Source of the DNA: Clavaria fumosa
Taxonomy: Eukaryota > Basidiomycota > Agaricomycetes > Agaricales > Clavariaceae
Direction of reading: 5' to 3'
NCBI GenBank assembly: GCA_951802425.1
Contig: OX637801.1
Coordinates: forward strand, 3,162,001-3,226,000
DNA: 64,000 nt
The translations under genes were made by a program, and so were the position numbers. The notes beneath the pieces were generated by a model. It was not told the DNA's origin. It did not search any database and saw only the letters and a list, made by a program, of their open reading frames with translations. The first letter of the stretch is position 1. Each line of letters begins with the position of its first letter. Shown one piece after another: positions 10,723 through 22,180 of the stretch.

Positions 10723-13700
10723 GCGCACCCACCAAGGCGCCTGGCCCCCTATACCCAACTCACCATAGTGTCATGGACTACAATACTGGAAGTAGCTCGA
10801 ATGTAGACAATTTACTTACAAAAATTACAAAAAGCAATAGTGTAGTACAGAAGTATGCCAAAAAGGAAAGCAGCCACGCTTCCCTGAGTATGGTGAATAT
10901 TACTACACTCCGGAAAGAAAGCGAATCGGATTACTTTACGTATCATTTTCACCCAAATAATCTAGTTGAAATTCGTAGCATCTTCCACACACTTGGTGAG
11001 ACTGGTGCGAGAACCGAAAATCCTGTGAAACCCCCGAAAACAGACATAATACCCTGTGCTGGCAGGAAATGTCTGGAAGTAGAAATCAGCCTTCGGCAAG
11101 GGATAAATGCCACCCCAGTCAAAGTACTAGCCCTGATTGATTCAGGCTGTACTATCTCCATCATGGACCAGCAATGGGCTAAAGAGCAAGAACTCATCAC
11201 TACCCCATTAGCTAAGCCCATGAAAGCCCGACTGGCAGACGGAAGTTGGAGTGCAAATGAAGCCACCAATTCCGTAAGAACTACAGTGCTCATCGGCCAG
11301 CATCATGTTCAGGAAATGGAATTTCCTCTGTTCAATACTGGCTCGAGCAAAGTCTATTTGGGCTACGATTGGTTGAAAAATAACCACCCCCAAATAAACT
11401 GGGCAGAGCGCTGGATTGCACTCCCTAGATGGGACTCTTCTTTAGTGGCCACCATCGCAATAAACGTAATCGATGTTGACTTCCTTCCAGACCTAATGAA
11501 GGAATTCCCCACCGTTTTTAGCGATGCCATATTCAAAAAGGGAGCTATAAGCCGACCTGGCTTTGATATGCACATAGAGTTGAAGCCTGGTGCTCAACCC
11601 TTCAGGTCGAAACTGTACCCAATGAACCCCGAGCACACCCAGAAGTGCCGAGAGTATCTCGATCAGGCTCTCGCACGAGGACACATCGAAGAATGTAGAC
11701 ACACAGAATGGTCATCACCCTTCTTCTTTAAAAAGGAAATGCAAAGGGATGGATCTTATAGACTAAGACCCATAGTCGATTACACGAAGTTGAACGACTT
11801 AACTGTCAAGAACAGTTACCCCCTTCCTTTAATAAGAGACCTCGTCGATGGAATCGGCGACGATGACCTTTATACACTACTCGATGCGTTATGGGGGTTC
11901 CATAATATCCCTATGGATGAATGGTCACAGCTGCTTGCAGCTTTTTGCACAGTTTTCGGTAACTTTAAACCGAAAGTCATGCAGTTTGGAATGTGCAATG
12001 CGCCTAGCCAATTCCAAGGCATGATGAATAAGGCGTTAGAAAAGGAAATCGCTACTGGGCATGTGAAAGTATACGTCGATGATATACTAATTCACACTAA
12101 AAGTTCAGAAAAGGATTTCCACCGTTCTCTCGTGAGGCGAGTCCTCACAGCACTGCGAGAATTTAGTTTGTGCGTGAGACCAGAGAAATGTGAATTCAAG
12201 GTTAACAGGACTACATACCTTGGATTGATTATATCCAAAGGGAAGATTGAACTGTCACCAAAAAAGTGCAGTGGGATCCAGGATTGGCCCATCCCGAAAA
12301 ACCTCAAAGAACTCCAAAAATTCATAGGTCTCCTAAACTATTATAGGAGGTTCATCCCCAACTTCTCGAAGGTCGCCAAACCCTTGCATGAACTTACAGG
12401 GTTGGAACCTTGGGCCTGGACGCCCGTACGCCAGGCAGCCTTCGAAGAGCTTAAAAAGCTCTTGATGAACCCCCCAGTGCTCCGTTCCCCACTCGAAAGA
12501 GGCCAGTTCCGAATCGAGTGTGATGCTAGTAACTATGCTACTGGTGCTGTTCTTTCGCAGAAAGACGAAAACGGGAAATGGCACCCCATAGATTACTTAA
12601 GCCAGGGAATGTCCTCCGCTGAGCGGAATTATGAGATTTACGATAAAGAATTGATGTCGATCATCAGAGCTTTTCGTGAGTGGTCCAAGTGGCTTTTGTC
12701 ACCGCCAGACCCTGTAGAAGTCTGGACCGACCACCAGAATCTCCTATATTTCCGGAAGCCTCAGAACCTTAACGGTAGACAGGCCAGATGGATGATGGAG
12801 CTCCAAAACTATAACTACACGCTCCATCACATAAAAGGAAAGAACAACGGCCGTGCCGATCTTCTTTCCCGAAGGCCTGGACATGAAGAGGGACATAACG
12901 ACAATAAAGATGTCACCCTCATTAAACCTGAGCATCTGAGAGTCCGAAATATAGTATCGATTGGACCAGATTCCAATCTAGAAAAACAAATAAAAATTGC
13001 AACCAAGAAATCCCCTCCTACTGAGGTAGGACGCTACTGGTTGGAAACCAGTGAGGGTTTCTGGATGCACAAAAACAGACTGTGGATTCCTCCGGACGCA
13101 GCCCTCCGAGAGAGGATAATTCGGAGTCACCATGACACCCCGCTCGCAGGACATCCAGGTCCTGAAAGGACCCGTGAGCTAGTTGAGCGTAATTACTGGT
13201 GGCAGGAACTCTGCCAGGATACCCTCAAGTACGCACATGCCTGCGACTGGTGTCAGAGAAACAAGGTGGACCGGACTAAGCGAGCTAATCCGCTCCACCC
13301 GCACGCCATCCCACCTGGACCGTGGGAAGAAATCACATGGGACATAATTGGACCAATCCCTAAGTCCAAGTCCTATGATGGAATCTTAGTAATCGTAGAC
13401 CGATTCACTAAGCGCCTCATACTGCAGGCAGTAAAGATGAAGCTCACCACGGACGAGGCCTTGGCCATCCTCCGTGACAGAGTATTCAGGGAGCATGGAC
13501 TCCCTAAAAAGATAATCAGTGACAGAGACAGGAGGTTTACCTCCGCGCTCATCACTGCCTTTTATAAAGCCATGGGGATTCAGGCAAATCCCTCCACGGC
13601 TTATCGTCCGCAGACAGACGGACAGTCCGAGCGGACCAATCAGGAAATTGAGACTTTCCTGAGGCACTACATTACACACCGCCAGGACGATTGGACAACT

Positions 13701-14522
13701 TGGCTGCCTACAGCCGAGTTCTCCTATAATGACAAGGTGAACTCCGCAACGGGGTATACACCTTTCTACTTAGACTTTGGGAGACACCCTTGGAAAGGGG
13801 AAATCTCAAAGAAGTCCACCGACGTACCACATGTGGATAAACTCGTCGAGGACTTATTAGAGGCTAGAGAGAAAGCTAGACTTTCTCTTGAAAAGGCAGC
13901 GGAGCAAATGAAGCTCCAGTACGACCAACATAGGAAGACAGCCCTTGTATATAAAAAAGGAGATTTGGTCTGGCTAGATGCCAAGAACCTCAAACTCCCC
14001 AAGGGCCTAACCCCTAAGTTGGCAGGAAAAAGAGTAGGACCCTTCCCTGTTGAATCCAAAGTGGGAGAAGGAGCGTATCGTCTAACGCTCCCACCACAAT
14101 GGAAAATACATAACGTATTTTCGGAAGGGCTCCTCAAACCCTATGTACCGCCTGCGTTCCCTAGCCAGGAACGCGAACCTCCTCCACCCCCTGAAATCAT
14201 CGGTGATGAACCAGAATATAATGTCGAAAAAATTATCGACTCTAAACTCGAAGGACGGATAAAGAAAATAAAGTACTTGGTACTCTGGGAAGGTTACCCC
14301 AAAGAAGAAGCTACATGGGAACCCTTGGAAAATCTTAGGAACGCAAAAGAAGCCATCCAAGATTTCCATGATAAACACCCAGAGGCACCAAGGAAACTCA
14401 GGGCAATAGACCATGCCCAGCTATCTTTCCGTCCTTACGAGAATCTCACCGATTGGGAAGGGGAAGTCCAAGACTGGACTCAAGGACGCGTTCATGTGGA
14501 CATGAACCTGGGAGGGGGGTAA
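10719..14522 (+). CDS. pol: G1 Pol: protease, reverse transcriptase, RNase H, integrase, chromodomain
   Basis: This is an uninterrupted 1267-aa frame. In order, it carries an aspartic protease with an IDSG active site (about 11137-11148) and a reverse transcriptase with the catalytic YVDD box (12071-12082). These are followed by RNase H (IECDASN, about 12518-12540) and an integrase with an HHCC zinc region and DDE core (WDIIGP, ISDRD, then the Glu after QTDGQS). A chromodomain lies at about 14215-14385. The chromodomain tethers integration to marked chromatin and defines chromoviruses. All catalytic residues seen are present, so the element may be competent. Confidence 0.95.
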   Translation: MSAPTKAPGPLYPTHHSVMDYNTGSSSNVDNLLTKITKSNSVVQKYAKKESSHASLSMVNITTLRKESESDYFTYHFHPNNLVEIRSIFHTLGETGARTENPVKPPKTDIIPCAGRKCLEVEISLRQGINATPVKVLALIDSGCTISIMDQQWAKEQELITTPLAKPMKARLADGSWSANEATNSVRTTVLIGQHHVQEMEFPLFNTGSSKVYLGYDWLKNNHPQINWAERWIALPRWDSSLVATIAINVIDVDFLPDLMKEFPTVFSDAIFKKGAISRPGFDMHIELKPGAQPFRSKLYPMNPEHTQKCREYLDQALARGHIEECRHTEWSSPFFFKKEMQRDGSYRLRPIVDYTKLNDLTVKNSYPLPLIRDLVDGIGDDDLYTLLDALWGFHNIPMDEWSQLLAAFCTVFGNFKPKVMQFGMCNAPSQFQGMMNKALEKEIATGHVKVYVDDILIHTKSSEKDFHRSLVRRVLTALREFSLCVRPEKCEFKVNRTTYLGLIISKGKIELSPKKCSGIQDWPIPKNLKELQKFIGLLNYYRRFIPNFSKVAKPLHELTGLEPWAWTPVRQAAFEELKKLLMNPPVLRSPLERGQFRIECDASNYATGAVLSQKDENGKWHPIDYLSQGMSSAERNYEIYDKELMSIIRAFREWSKWLLSPPDPVEVWTDHQNLLYFRKPQNLNGRQARWMMELQNYNYTLHHIKGKNNGRADLLSRRPGHEEGHNDNKDVTLIKPEHLRVRNIVSIGPDSNLEKQIKIATKKSPPTEVGRYWLETSEGFWMHKNRLWIPPDAALRERIIRSHHDTPLAGHPGPERTRELVERNYWWQELCQDTLKYAHACDWCQRNKVDRTKRANPLHPHAIPPGPWEEITWDIIGPIPKSKSYDGILVIVDRFTKRLILQAVKMKLTTDEALAILRDRVFREHGLPKKIISDRDRRFTSALITAFYKAMGIQANPSTAYRPQTDGQSERTNQEIETFLRHYITHRQDDWTTWLPTAEFSYNDKVNSATGYTPFYLDFGRHPWKGEISKKSTDVPHVDKLVEDLLEAREKARLSLEKAAEQMKLQYDQHRKTALVYKKGDLVWLDAKNLKLPKGLTPKLAGKRVGPFPVESKVGEGAYRLTLPPQWKIHNVFSEGLLKPYVPPAFPSQEREPPPPPEIIGDEPEYNVEKIIDSKLEGRIKKIKYLVLWEGYPKEEATWEPLENLRNAKEAIQDFHDKHPEAPRKLRAIDHAQLSFRPYENLTDWEGEVQDWTQGRVHVDMNLGGG
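14510..14522 (+). other. Polypurine tract of G1
   Basis: GGGAGGGGGGTAA lies immediately before the 3' LTR and overlaps the pol stop. Its position and composition fit the plus-strand primer site. Confidence 0.75.
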
Positions 14523-15359
14523 TGTAAGGATAATCGAATTTCCTTACATAATTATTACCGTGAAGCGCCTGGCATTTAGCGCCCACAACCTAAGCGCTCA
14601 CTTTGAGCGCCTACCGGATTAAGCGCCTGTCTAGCGCGCAACCGCTTAGTAATAGGTCCGCGCTAATATGACTCTAAGCGCCCATATTAGCGCCGGTATT
14701 ACTTAAGCATAATTGGTGCTTAGTAAAGCAAGGCTTGAGCATAGCTCGCCCACGTGGAACATCAAGCCACGTGACTAATGGCTCGCACGGACCATAGAAC
14801 ACCCGTGTACCTATTGGACTTAACTTGTCCTTAATCGTGCCGAGGCCCGGCTAGGTATGGCACCTAGTCCGAGAAGCCCAAGTGTTAGGCACACCCAAAA
14901 TGGCAACTACCATAAGCGCCGAACCAGTGCTTAAGCCTACACGTGACCGGACCGACTCCCATGAAGTCCAGATCACAGGCAGTGACAATAACGAGGGAAT
15001 TCCCACAGAGAGCTTCTGTGACTGATGAAAGACCACACTAGGAAGGCACCCTGGTCTGTGCGCGCTGCGGACAGTCAGCAACCACGCTTCTTAGGCACAT
15101 GTTCCCGTGCCTTGTGATATAGAAGCAGTGTCGTACCGCATGGACCATGATAAGGAGATAAGGCCCATTAGTATAAGTAGTCAGTCGCTCAGACGTCTTA
15201 GTTCCTTCGTCTTCGACCTGGTCTATACCCGACCAGCTCCTGTCTGTAGTAGAGACTCCCAGTAGTTGCCTATAGATTTCGTTACCCCCGACTTCGACTC
15301 CGAGTACTGAGACTGAGTCGCACCGCAACCCCAGTAGAGCTGGTGGCCGGTCACTGACA
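14523..15359 (+). repeat. 3' LTR of G1
   Basis: The repeat has the same length and termini as 6103-6939 and differs at four CpG positions. It is followed by the right TSD AAAAT at 15360-15364. Confidence 0.93.
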
Positions 15360-15455
15360 AAAATAGCTAGTGTGACCGAGTACTAGGCCATGCACAGTAA
15401 TGGGACAACTTCGGCAGAATTTTAGACATCCAATTCATATTCCACCTGTGAAGTG

Positions 15456-15476
15456 ATGCACCTTAACCCCAAGCCA
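15456..15476 (+). pseudogene. 5' fragment of a secreted cysteine-rich protein gene cut by element A
   Basis: An ATG at 15456 opens seven codons that end in CCC AAG CCA exactly at the border of element A. The same nine bases recur at 39781-39789 beyond the far border and lead in frame into a hydrophobic signal-peptide core. Dropping one copy of the duplication gives one continuous reading frame with the 39790-40226 fragment. The gene is therefore split by about 24 kb of transposon. The promoter side is also crowded by chromovirus G1, which ends at 15359. Confidence 0.8.
15468..15476. repeat. Target-site duplication of element A (left copy, CCCAAGCCA)
   Basis: CCCAAGCCA occurs here and at 39781-39789. 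If the first C is chance, the TSD is 8 bp (CCAAGCCA) and element A starts with G at 15477 and ends with C at 39781. Zisupton-type relatives of KDZ transposases are known to make 8-bp duplications. Confidence 0.8.
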
Positions 15477-17790
15477 GCCCATTCAGTCACAAAAGGACGC
15501 TAATATCGTGCCACCCACAAAGTACACCAGTACGTATTTAGCGTTTCGGCCAGCCTCGGCCAAGATAACATAGATTGCACAATAAATATGGCTTGGGGCA
15601 ACAGAATGTGTAAACGATAATATCACCTTGGCCCAGATGTCAAGTACCACACAATAATTGAATAGGCCAGTGAGTGAAGCCTGCTGACAAGAATATTGCA
15701 TGGGCCAATTGGCTCATTGTAATGATGACCAAGCTTTTCATATCATCTTGGCCAAGATACAATGGTGAAAATATGATTCTGGCCAACATGGATAATATGC
15801 TGCAATATTCAGACTGGCCAACATGGATAATATGCCGCAATATTCAGACTGGCCAACATGGATGATATGCTGCAATATTCAGACTGGCCAATACTCATTG
15901 ACCTGGGATAGTAATTGATTCTGGCCAAGATATCTCCGCAATACCATCGGCCAAGATTCTTGTAATTCGTTTTGGCCAAGACAAGTCATGAATATTGTCT
16001 TGGCCAAGCATAGGCAACACAAATATAGTCCTGGCCAACATGCCAGGCATTCTGTAATATTAAGACTGGCCAATACCAATAACTGGACTCAGCCAATTTG
16101 TTTCGGCCAAGAAATATCATTAATATCCTCTTGGCCCAGCCTAGGCAACACAAATATAGTACTGGCCAATACCAATAACTGGACTCAGGTAATTCATTTC
16201 GGCCAAGATGGGTCATTAATATCCTTTTGGCCCAGCCTAGCCAACACAAATATAGTCCTGGCCAACATGCCAGACACGTTGTAATATTAAGACTGGCCAA
16301 TACCAATAACTGGAGTCAGGTAATTTGTTTTGGCCAAGAAATCTCATTAATGTCATCTTGGCCCAGCCTAGGCAACACAAATATGGTCCTGGCCAACATG
16401 CCAGACATGCTGTAATATTAAGACTAAGTCGTTTCGGCCAAGACCTTTATTAATGTCATCTTGGCCAAGATCTGTTATTAATGTCATCTTGGCCCAGCCT
16501 GAGCAACACAAATATAATCCTGGCCAACATGCCAGACATGCTGTAATATTAAGACTGGCCAATACCTATAACTAGACTCAGATAATTCGTTTCGGCCAGG
16601 ATTGGTCATTAATATCGTTTTGGCCCAGCCTAGCCAACACAAATAAAGTCCTGGCCAACATGCCAGACACATTGTAATATTAAGACTGGCCAATACCAAT
16701 AACTGGAGTCAGGTAATTTGTTTTGGCCAAGAAATCTCATTAATGTCATCTTGGCCCAGCCTAAGCAACATAAATATAGTCCTGGCCAACATGCCAGACA
16801 TACTGTAATATTAGGACTGGCCAATACCAATAACTAGACTCAGGTAATTCATTTCGGCCAAGATGGGTCATTAATATCGTTTTGGCCCAGCCTAGGCAAC
16901 ACAAATATAGTCCTGGCCAATACCAATAACTAGACTCAGGTAATTCATTTTGGCCAAGATGGGTCATTAATATTGTTTTGGCCCAGCCTAGGCAACACAA
17001 ATATAGTCCTGGCCAATACCAATAACTAGACTCAGGTAATTCATTTTGGCCAAGATGGGTCATTAATATCGTTTTGGCCCAGCCTAGGCAACACAAATAT
17101 AGTCCTGGCCAATACCAATAACTGGACTCAGGTAATTCGTTTCGGCCAAGATAGGTCATTAATATCGTTTTGGCCCAGCCTAGGCAACACAAATATAGTC
17201 CTGGCCAATACCAATAACTAGACTCAGGTAATTCATTTTGGCCAAGATGGTTCATTAATATCGTTTTGGCCCAGCCTAGGCAACACAAATATAGTCCTGG
17301 CCAATACCAATAACTGGACTCAGGTAATTCATTTCGGCCAAGATTGGTCATTAATATCGTTTTGGCCCAGCCTAGCCAACACAAATATAGTCCTGGCCAA
17401 CATGCCAGACACGTTGTAATATTAAGACTGGCCAATACCAATAACTGGAGTCAGGTAATTTGTTTTGGCCAAGAGATGTCATTAATGTCATCTTGGCCCA
17501 GCCTTAGGCAACACAAATATAGTCCTGGCCAACATGTAGTCATGGCCAATATGTAAGATATGCTGTAATATTCAGACTGGCCAAAAGTTATGGTTCTGTC
17601 GAAGTAATTCGTTTCGGCCAAGACATCTGTTCAACATCATCTTGGCCAGGATTGGCTAATAAAGATATAGTCCTGGCCAACATTTAAGCTATGCTGTAAT
17701 ATTCAGACTGGCCAATGCTCCAGGAACTACAATGGTAATTGGTTGTGACCAAGATATCATCAGCATTATCTTGGCCAAGATTTGGCTGAT
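15477..17790 (-). repeat. Left terminal inverted repeat/satellite of element A
   Basis: The unique outer part (to about 16010) is followed by degenerate units of about 98-131 bp rich in TTGGCC and GGCCAA. They run in the orientation opposite to those at 30340-39340. ORFs read here are artefacts of the repeat. Regularly spaced GGCC motifs could be transposase-binding sites, which is an inference. Confidence 0.85.
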
Positions 17791-18113
17791 ATTCCCAAAA
17801 TCCTATCTATGACACAATTAAAGGTTGGCCAACATGGCACTGCACTGCTAATGCAGTCACCAATACATACACCTTGGCCAATCCAGGGTGTAGATTTTGC
17901 AAATTTAAACTTGGGCCGACACTATATTTTCGTTCCTTACGTCTCTTGGCCAGTCTGTAGTTTATGGTGTCATCGATAAGGGCCTTACAATCTCGATCGG
18001 GCCATGGCAAAAAGTTCAACATCATGTGACTTCAAATCATTTTCGACTTGCCCGAGTTCTTGGCCCTTAAGTCGGCTCTTACGCTTCTCTTGTCACTCTG
18101 CCACTCACACACG

Positions 18114-20667
18114 ATGCAATTCACGCCATCTCAAGTCAAGATCCTTCAGCGGCATAGCATGGCCTACAAGGATGCCCATGGCAATGTTGCAAAACTAGGG
18201 ATTATTGCAGTTGCTGCAAGGGAGCTTGTCGATGCCCATGATGTATCCAAGACAACTAGACCATGTCCTGCAGATTTGCACAAGGTGAGTTGCTACTTAT
18301 CACTTGTGCACCCTTGAGCTACCCCAAAACTCTTAGAAAGTCGCGTATTGGTTCCGTAACTTCGCAAAACCTCAAAAACAGGCTGCTCAGCCTGATGAAT
18401 CAAACGACGAAGACTCGGTGTCCGAAAATGCCACTCCACCTGGCAAAAACAAGTACTGCAAGACGTACAAACCCCGAGACGCTGTAAATGTCCTTTATCA
18501 TGACCGTGTCATGGCGATTCTTGAGGCATCCAGTGCTGTCAAGACTGGCAGTAAACGGTTCATGGGCCTGTACCCAGCGGCACTTTCAGAGGTTGTCAAT
18601 GCGCTAACGGCAAATGAGCTCAAGGCAGCAGAGGAATTGGCATGCAAATGGAATTCAGATGGTGCGCCCCCAGAGCAGCAGAAACGGTCAGTGGCTTACT
18701 AACACATTAAACTACATTATTAACTTGAAACTTGAGGAACCGCAAGAAGCTCGCGACGAAGGTGTTAACATTCATGGAGGAGATTCGGAAAACGATGGGC
18801 ATTCAATTATTTGTCATGGCAGGCTATGGAATTGATGGCAACGTTGTCCAAACTAAGTGAATTCACATTTATCTCTAATGTTAAAATTCTAAAATTGAAC
18901 TGGAAGGTTTGAGTGTCAACCTCGTCAGGGACAGACCTTCACCAAAGCATTTCCAAATTGGAACAATGATACGTGGGAGCATTTTGGGACATATATTGTC
19001 CACCAATATCGTGCGTGTCAGCAATTCATTGTGTTCTTCATACAACCCTGACACCTCCTTCAAGCTGAGGCTGTTATTGGAGATGATGCTGAAAATGAGG
19101 ATGACGAGTCTGCTGATGAGGATGAACTGGAAATCGATGATGATGGCTATGCAATCCTGCCGGCACGAGGAGATCGCAGCCTTGTCGATTGCAAGGCAAT
19201 GATCCACAACTATGTCAAGATAAATTATAGTAAGCATAATAAATTAGCACATCCACGTCACTCACAGCATTTTAAGGAACCTTCTGTGGCAACAGACGTG
19301 CACGCGTTCGATGGGGGAATATATCTGGAGATCCAGACAAGTTTTTTGAGGTCGGGCACTTGCCCACAGGTGTGCATCTTCGAGATCCATCCCATCTCCG
19401 TCTGGAGGAGATCGCTGTGCTGTGGGATGCATGGGTGAAAAGGCAGAACAATGGGTTGGTGGGCTTGGTTTTTACAGGCTGTGACAAGAGAGATCGTCGG
19501 GACCAGTCAAAGAGGCAAGTGAAGGGGAAAAAGAAGGAACAGTATGTTGAGATTGACGAGGATGAGGACAACAATGACAATGACGATGACAACGACAACG
19601 ACGGCAATGACAACAACAACAACAACAACAACGACAAGGGCTGTGATGTCAAGCCTTTGGCCAAATCATGTCCTGGTTTGCCAACGAGAACAGCTGATGA
19701 GGATGCCCTGGCAAATGCGGCAGTTGATGACTCGGCCGAATCTATTGCTAACATCTTGGCTGAAGGCCTGACATCACCTGATGAAAGCACATTGGCCATC
19801 ACCGACGACAATGCTCTAGTGCCCCGTCCTACCACTCTTGCTTCTGTGCATCCAGCCAGCCCTGCCGCTGTGCCCCACAGCAAGGAGACTTGGATTGCGT
19901 ACTTGCGCCAATTGTCACAGGACCCCCGTTTCCAGGAAATGGTAAATTTTGTGGACAATACAAATGTAAGTACATACACTTTCCAATTTTTATGTGTTAA
20001 TATAGCCTTTCAGGGTGAGGCCGACTTTCTTGCGAAGACCACTCAGGCTCTCCCTGAGTGGTCTTCTTGGACCTTTGCTGGCAGCTACTTGCCCCAGACA
20101 TTCCACACATCTGCAGGTTTCGAGAAGGCCAAAGCTCTGCTGCATGCAGAGCTTGTCAACACCGCTGCTGCACCTTTGATTGTATTGGGAATCGGACTGG
20201 GGCTCCGTGACATTGCCCGCCAGCAGGAGATTGAACCGGGAACTCCGCCACCTGGAGTCCCTCAGTGGCTCCTTGATTCAGCACTTACGGTTGCTATCCA
20301 TCAAGACTCACTCATTGGTCGCCCACCTCTAGAGCATGTCCGGAAGAGGAAGCCAGGAGATGCACCCCCGAAACCACTGTAAGTCACCAATTATGTTCAA
20401 CGGGCACTGATCATATACTCGACCAGGAAAAAGCCTCGCAGGGCGAGGATCTTGCAGGTGGAGGGTGAGCCTCCCGTAGCAGGGCCAAGGTAAGTCTATT
20501 TGACATGGCAATCGAACAGCTCTGATTATGAGTTTGGTTTCAGCACTCAAATGACTGAGGACGTCGTCCTTGTCCCCAGAAAGCCACTCCCAAGGGCCCG
20601 GAAGATGACTGCAAAAGCAGTGCAGCAGATGGCAAATACTAACCATACTACTCGCTCGAGACGGTAA
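18114..20667 (+). CDS. Element A cargo: 716-aa acidic protein of unknown function
   Basis: Nine exons join in phase without a stop: 18114-18284, 18337-18686, 18737-18856, 18907-19010, 19065-19229, 19277-19965, 20014-20378, 20427-20489 and 20544-20667. The N-terminal half is helical and basic (for example a KLATKVLTFMEEIRKTMGIQ segment). It is followed by an acidic DDE-rich run, a conserved-looking block (RRARVRWGN...LPTGVHLRDPSHLRLEEIAVLWDAW, split here), an Asp/Asn-rich microsatellite tract at about 19560-19640 and a basic tail. The style resembles a lineage-specific, repeat-associated protein family of Agaricomycetes, but I cannot name a domain. The intact frame over nine exons suggests recent selection. 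It is the cargo gene nearest the left TIR. Confidence 0.7.
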
Positions 20668-20712
20668 TGATACATACATTACATACATTACAGTACTCAT
20701 TAGAGATTGGAG

Positions 20713-20835
20713 GCTTGTGGGATTGGCCTGTATATACCTTTGTCACCGTATAACATCTGATTATGTAAGCATCTATTGGGATTGGCCTGTATATACCTTG
20801 TCACCGTATAACATCTGATTATGTAAGCATCTATT
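20713..20835. repeat. Two-copy tandem repeat of about 60 bp
   Basis: A unit starting GGGATTGGCCTGTATATACC and ending TAAGCATCTATTG occurs twice in tandem just downstream of the 716-aa gene, probably in its 3' UTR. Confidence 0.85.
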
Positions 20836-20953
20836 GTTGAGGACTTAGACTAAAGGAAAAGCCCTACAGAAAATTCCACATACACCCCCCTACACAACTA
20901 TACCAACACTACAAATTCACATACATGTACAACCATATCATTGTTGTAGCTAC

Positions 20954-21180
20954 ATGTTGTTGGAGGTACGGAGACCTTAGTCGTCGTAGCATTAGATATT
21001 ACGTAATCTGGTTCACCGTAGTCGCACCACGTAGCGTAGTCATTCCTTACACGTTTGCGGAGCTCTGTCCAAACGCTGCTTGATACAGTCCTTTGCTATC
21101 TACTGCGGTCGCGAGCATACTCTCACTTCAACACATGTTGCGGTATATAAAATGCTGATTCAAAAAACAAAAACCAAAAA
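20954..21180 (+). repeat. Diverged LTR-like fragment with A-rich tail
   Basis: From TGTTGGAGGTACGGAGACC the stretch aligns loosely with the TGTTGGAAGTCCCTAGGAC repeat at 40342, sharing TTAGTC, GTAATC and GTTT-GAGCTC blocks. It then runs into a TATATAAAATGCTGATTC tail and an A-rich run. It is probably a decayed Copia-type LTR piece inside element A. Confidence 0.4.
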
Positions 21181-21346
21181 GACGCAGTCACATGACCATA
21201 AACGACCAGACTAACAGTTACAAACACGGTTGGTTCATTTTACGACACATCACGCGCTTGCTCTTTCCCTTCAACCACCACCATCTCAACCTCGTCACTC
21301 CCTCCCCTCTGCCCCCTCCCCTCTGCCCCCTCCCCTCAAGCCGGTC

Positions 21347-21417
21347 ATGACAACTAAGGGAAACATCCAGGCAATATATCTGCAGTATATTGCCTGGATG
21401 TTTCCCTTTGTTGTCAT
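21347..21417. repeat. Near-perfect inverted repeat (hairpin)
   Basis: Arms of about 32 bp reading ATGACAACTAAGGGAAACAT and onward pair with TATATTGCCTGG...TTGTTGTCAT around a CTGCAG centre, with one visible mismatch. It lies between the 716-aa gene and the tandem array at 21500. Confidence 0.85.
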
Positions 21418-21499
21418 CAGGTGTTGGGGTCGCATCGACTCCAACGCCTGCTAAGGTAAGTGCCCAGCCCATTCTCATAATACGTTTATGCGTTCCCTC

Positions 21500-22180
21500 C
21501 CCTGCAGAATGCGTCATGGAAGAGGGTGGCTATATGGGCCATGGGAGGAGGGGCTGCCATTATGCGGCGGTCATCCTCCCACCCTCTTCCTCTCTTTAGC
21601 CGGCCATTTGAGTTATTGACGGGGGTGGCCGTATGGGCCATGGGAGGAGGGGCCGCCACTATGCGGCAGTCATCCTCCCGCCTCCCTGCACTGGTGAGTT
21701 TTTTCTTTTCTGCACTGTGACGTGGGGTGGCCATATGGGCCATGGGAGGAGGGGCCACCACTATGCGGCGGTCATCCTCCCACCCTGTTCCTTTCTTTAG
21801 CCGGCCATTTGAGTTATTGACAGGGGTGGCCGTATGGGCCATGGGAGGAGGGGCCGCCACTATGCGGCGGTCATCCTCCCGCCTCCCTGCACTGGTGAGT
21901 TTTTTCTTTTCTGCACTGTGACGTGGGGTGGCCATATGGGCCATGGGAGGAGGGGCCGCCACTATGCGGCGGTCATCCTCCCACCCTGTTCCTTTCTTTA
22001 GCCTGCCATTTGAGTTACTGACAGGGGTGGCCGTATGGGCCATGGGAGGAGGGGCCGCCATTATGCGGCGGTCATCCTCTCACCCTGTTGCTTTGTTTAG
22101 ATCGCCGTTTGAGCGATTGGAGGTCATATGGGCCATGGGAGGAGGGGCTGCCGTCATGCGGTGGTCATCCTCCTCCTCCC
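21500..22180. repeat. Tandem array with 201-bp higher-order period
   Basis: Units of about 99 and 102 bp alternate to give a 201-bp period (starts at 21526, 21727, 21928). Each unit carries ATGGGCCATGGGAGGAGGGG followed by a complementary GCGGCGGTCATCCTCCCACC, so every copy can form an imperfect hairpin. Reading frames here (Met-Ala-x-Trp-Ala-Met-Gly repeats) are produced by the repeat and are open on both strands. Confidence 0.85.

Larger units (their letters stand above)
6103..15359 (+). mobile_element. Complete Ty3/gypsy chromovirus (element G1)
   Basis: This 9.26-kb LTR retrotransposon is intact. It has identical-length LTRs of 837 bp (6103-6939 and 14523-15359) bounded by TGTAAGG and TGACA, and a 5-bp TSD (AAAAT). 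It also has a self-priming PBS, a long leader, an open gag (9259-10722), an open pol in the -1 frame (10719-14522) and a purine tract before the 3' LTR. Visual alignment shows only four LTR differences, all CpG transitions, so the insertion is recent. Pol ends in a chromodomain, which places the element among chromoviruses. It sits about 95 bp upstream of the ATG of a secreted-protein gene. A truncated relative lies inverted at 48341-56314. Confidence 0.95.

Noticed and set aside
15674..17556. CRISPR-like regular spacing of short repeats
   Set aside because: The organism is a eukaryote and the units are contiguous satellite copies without unique spacers of uniform length.
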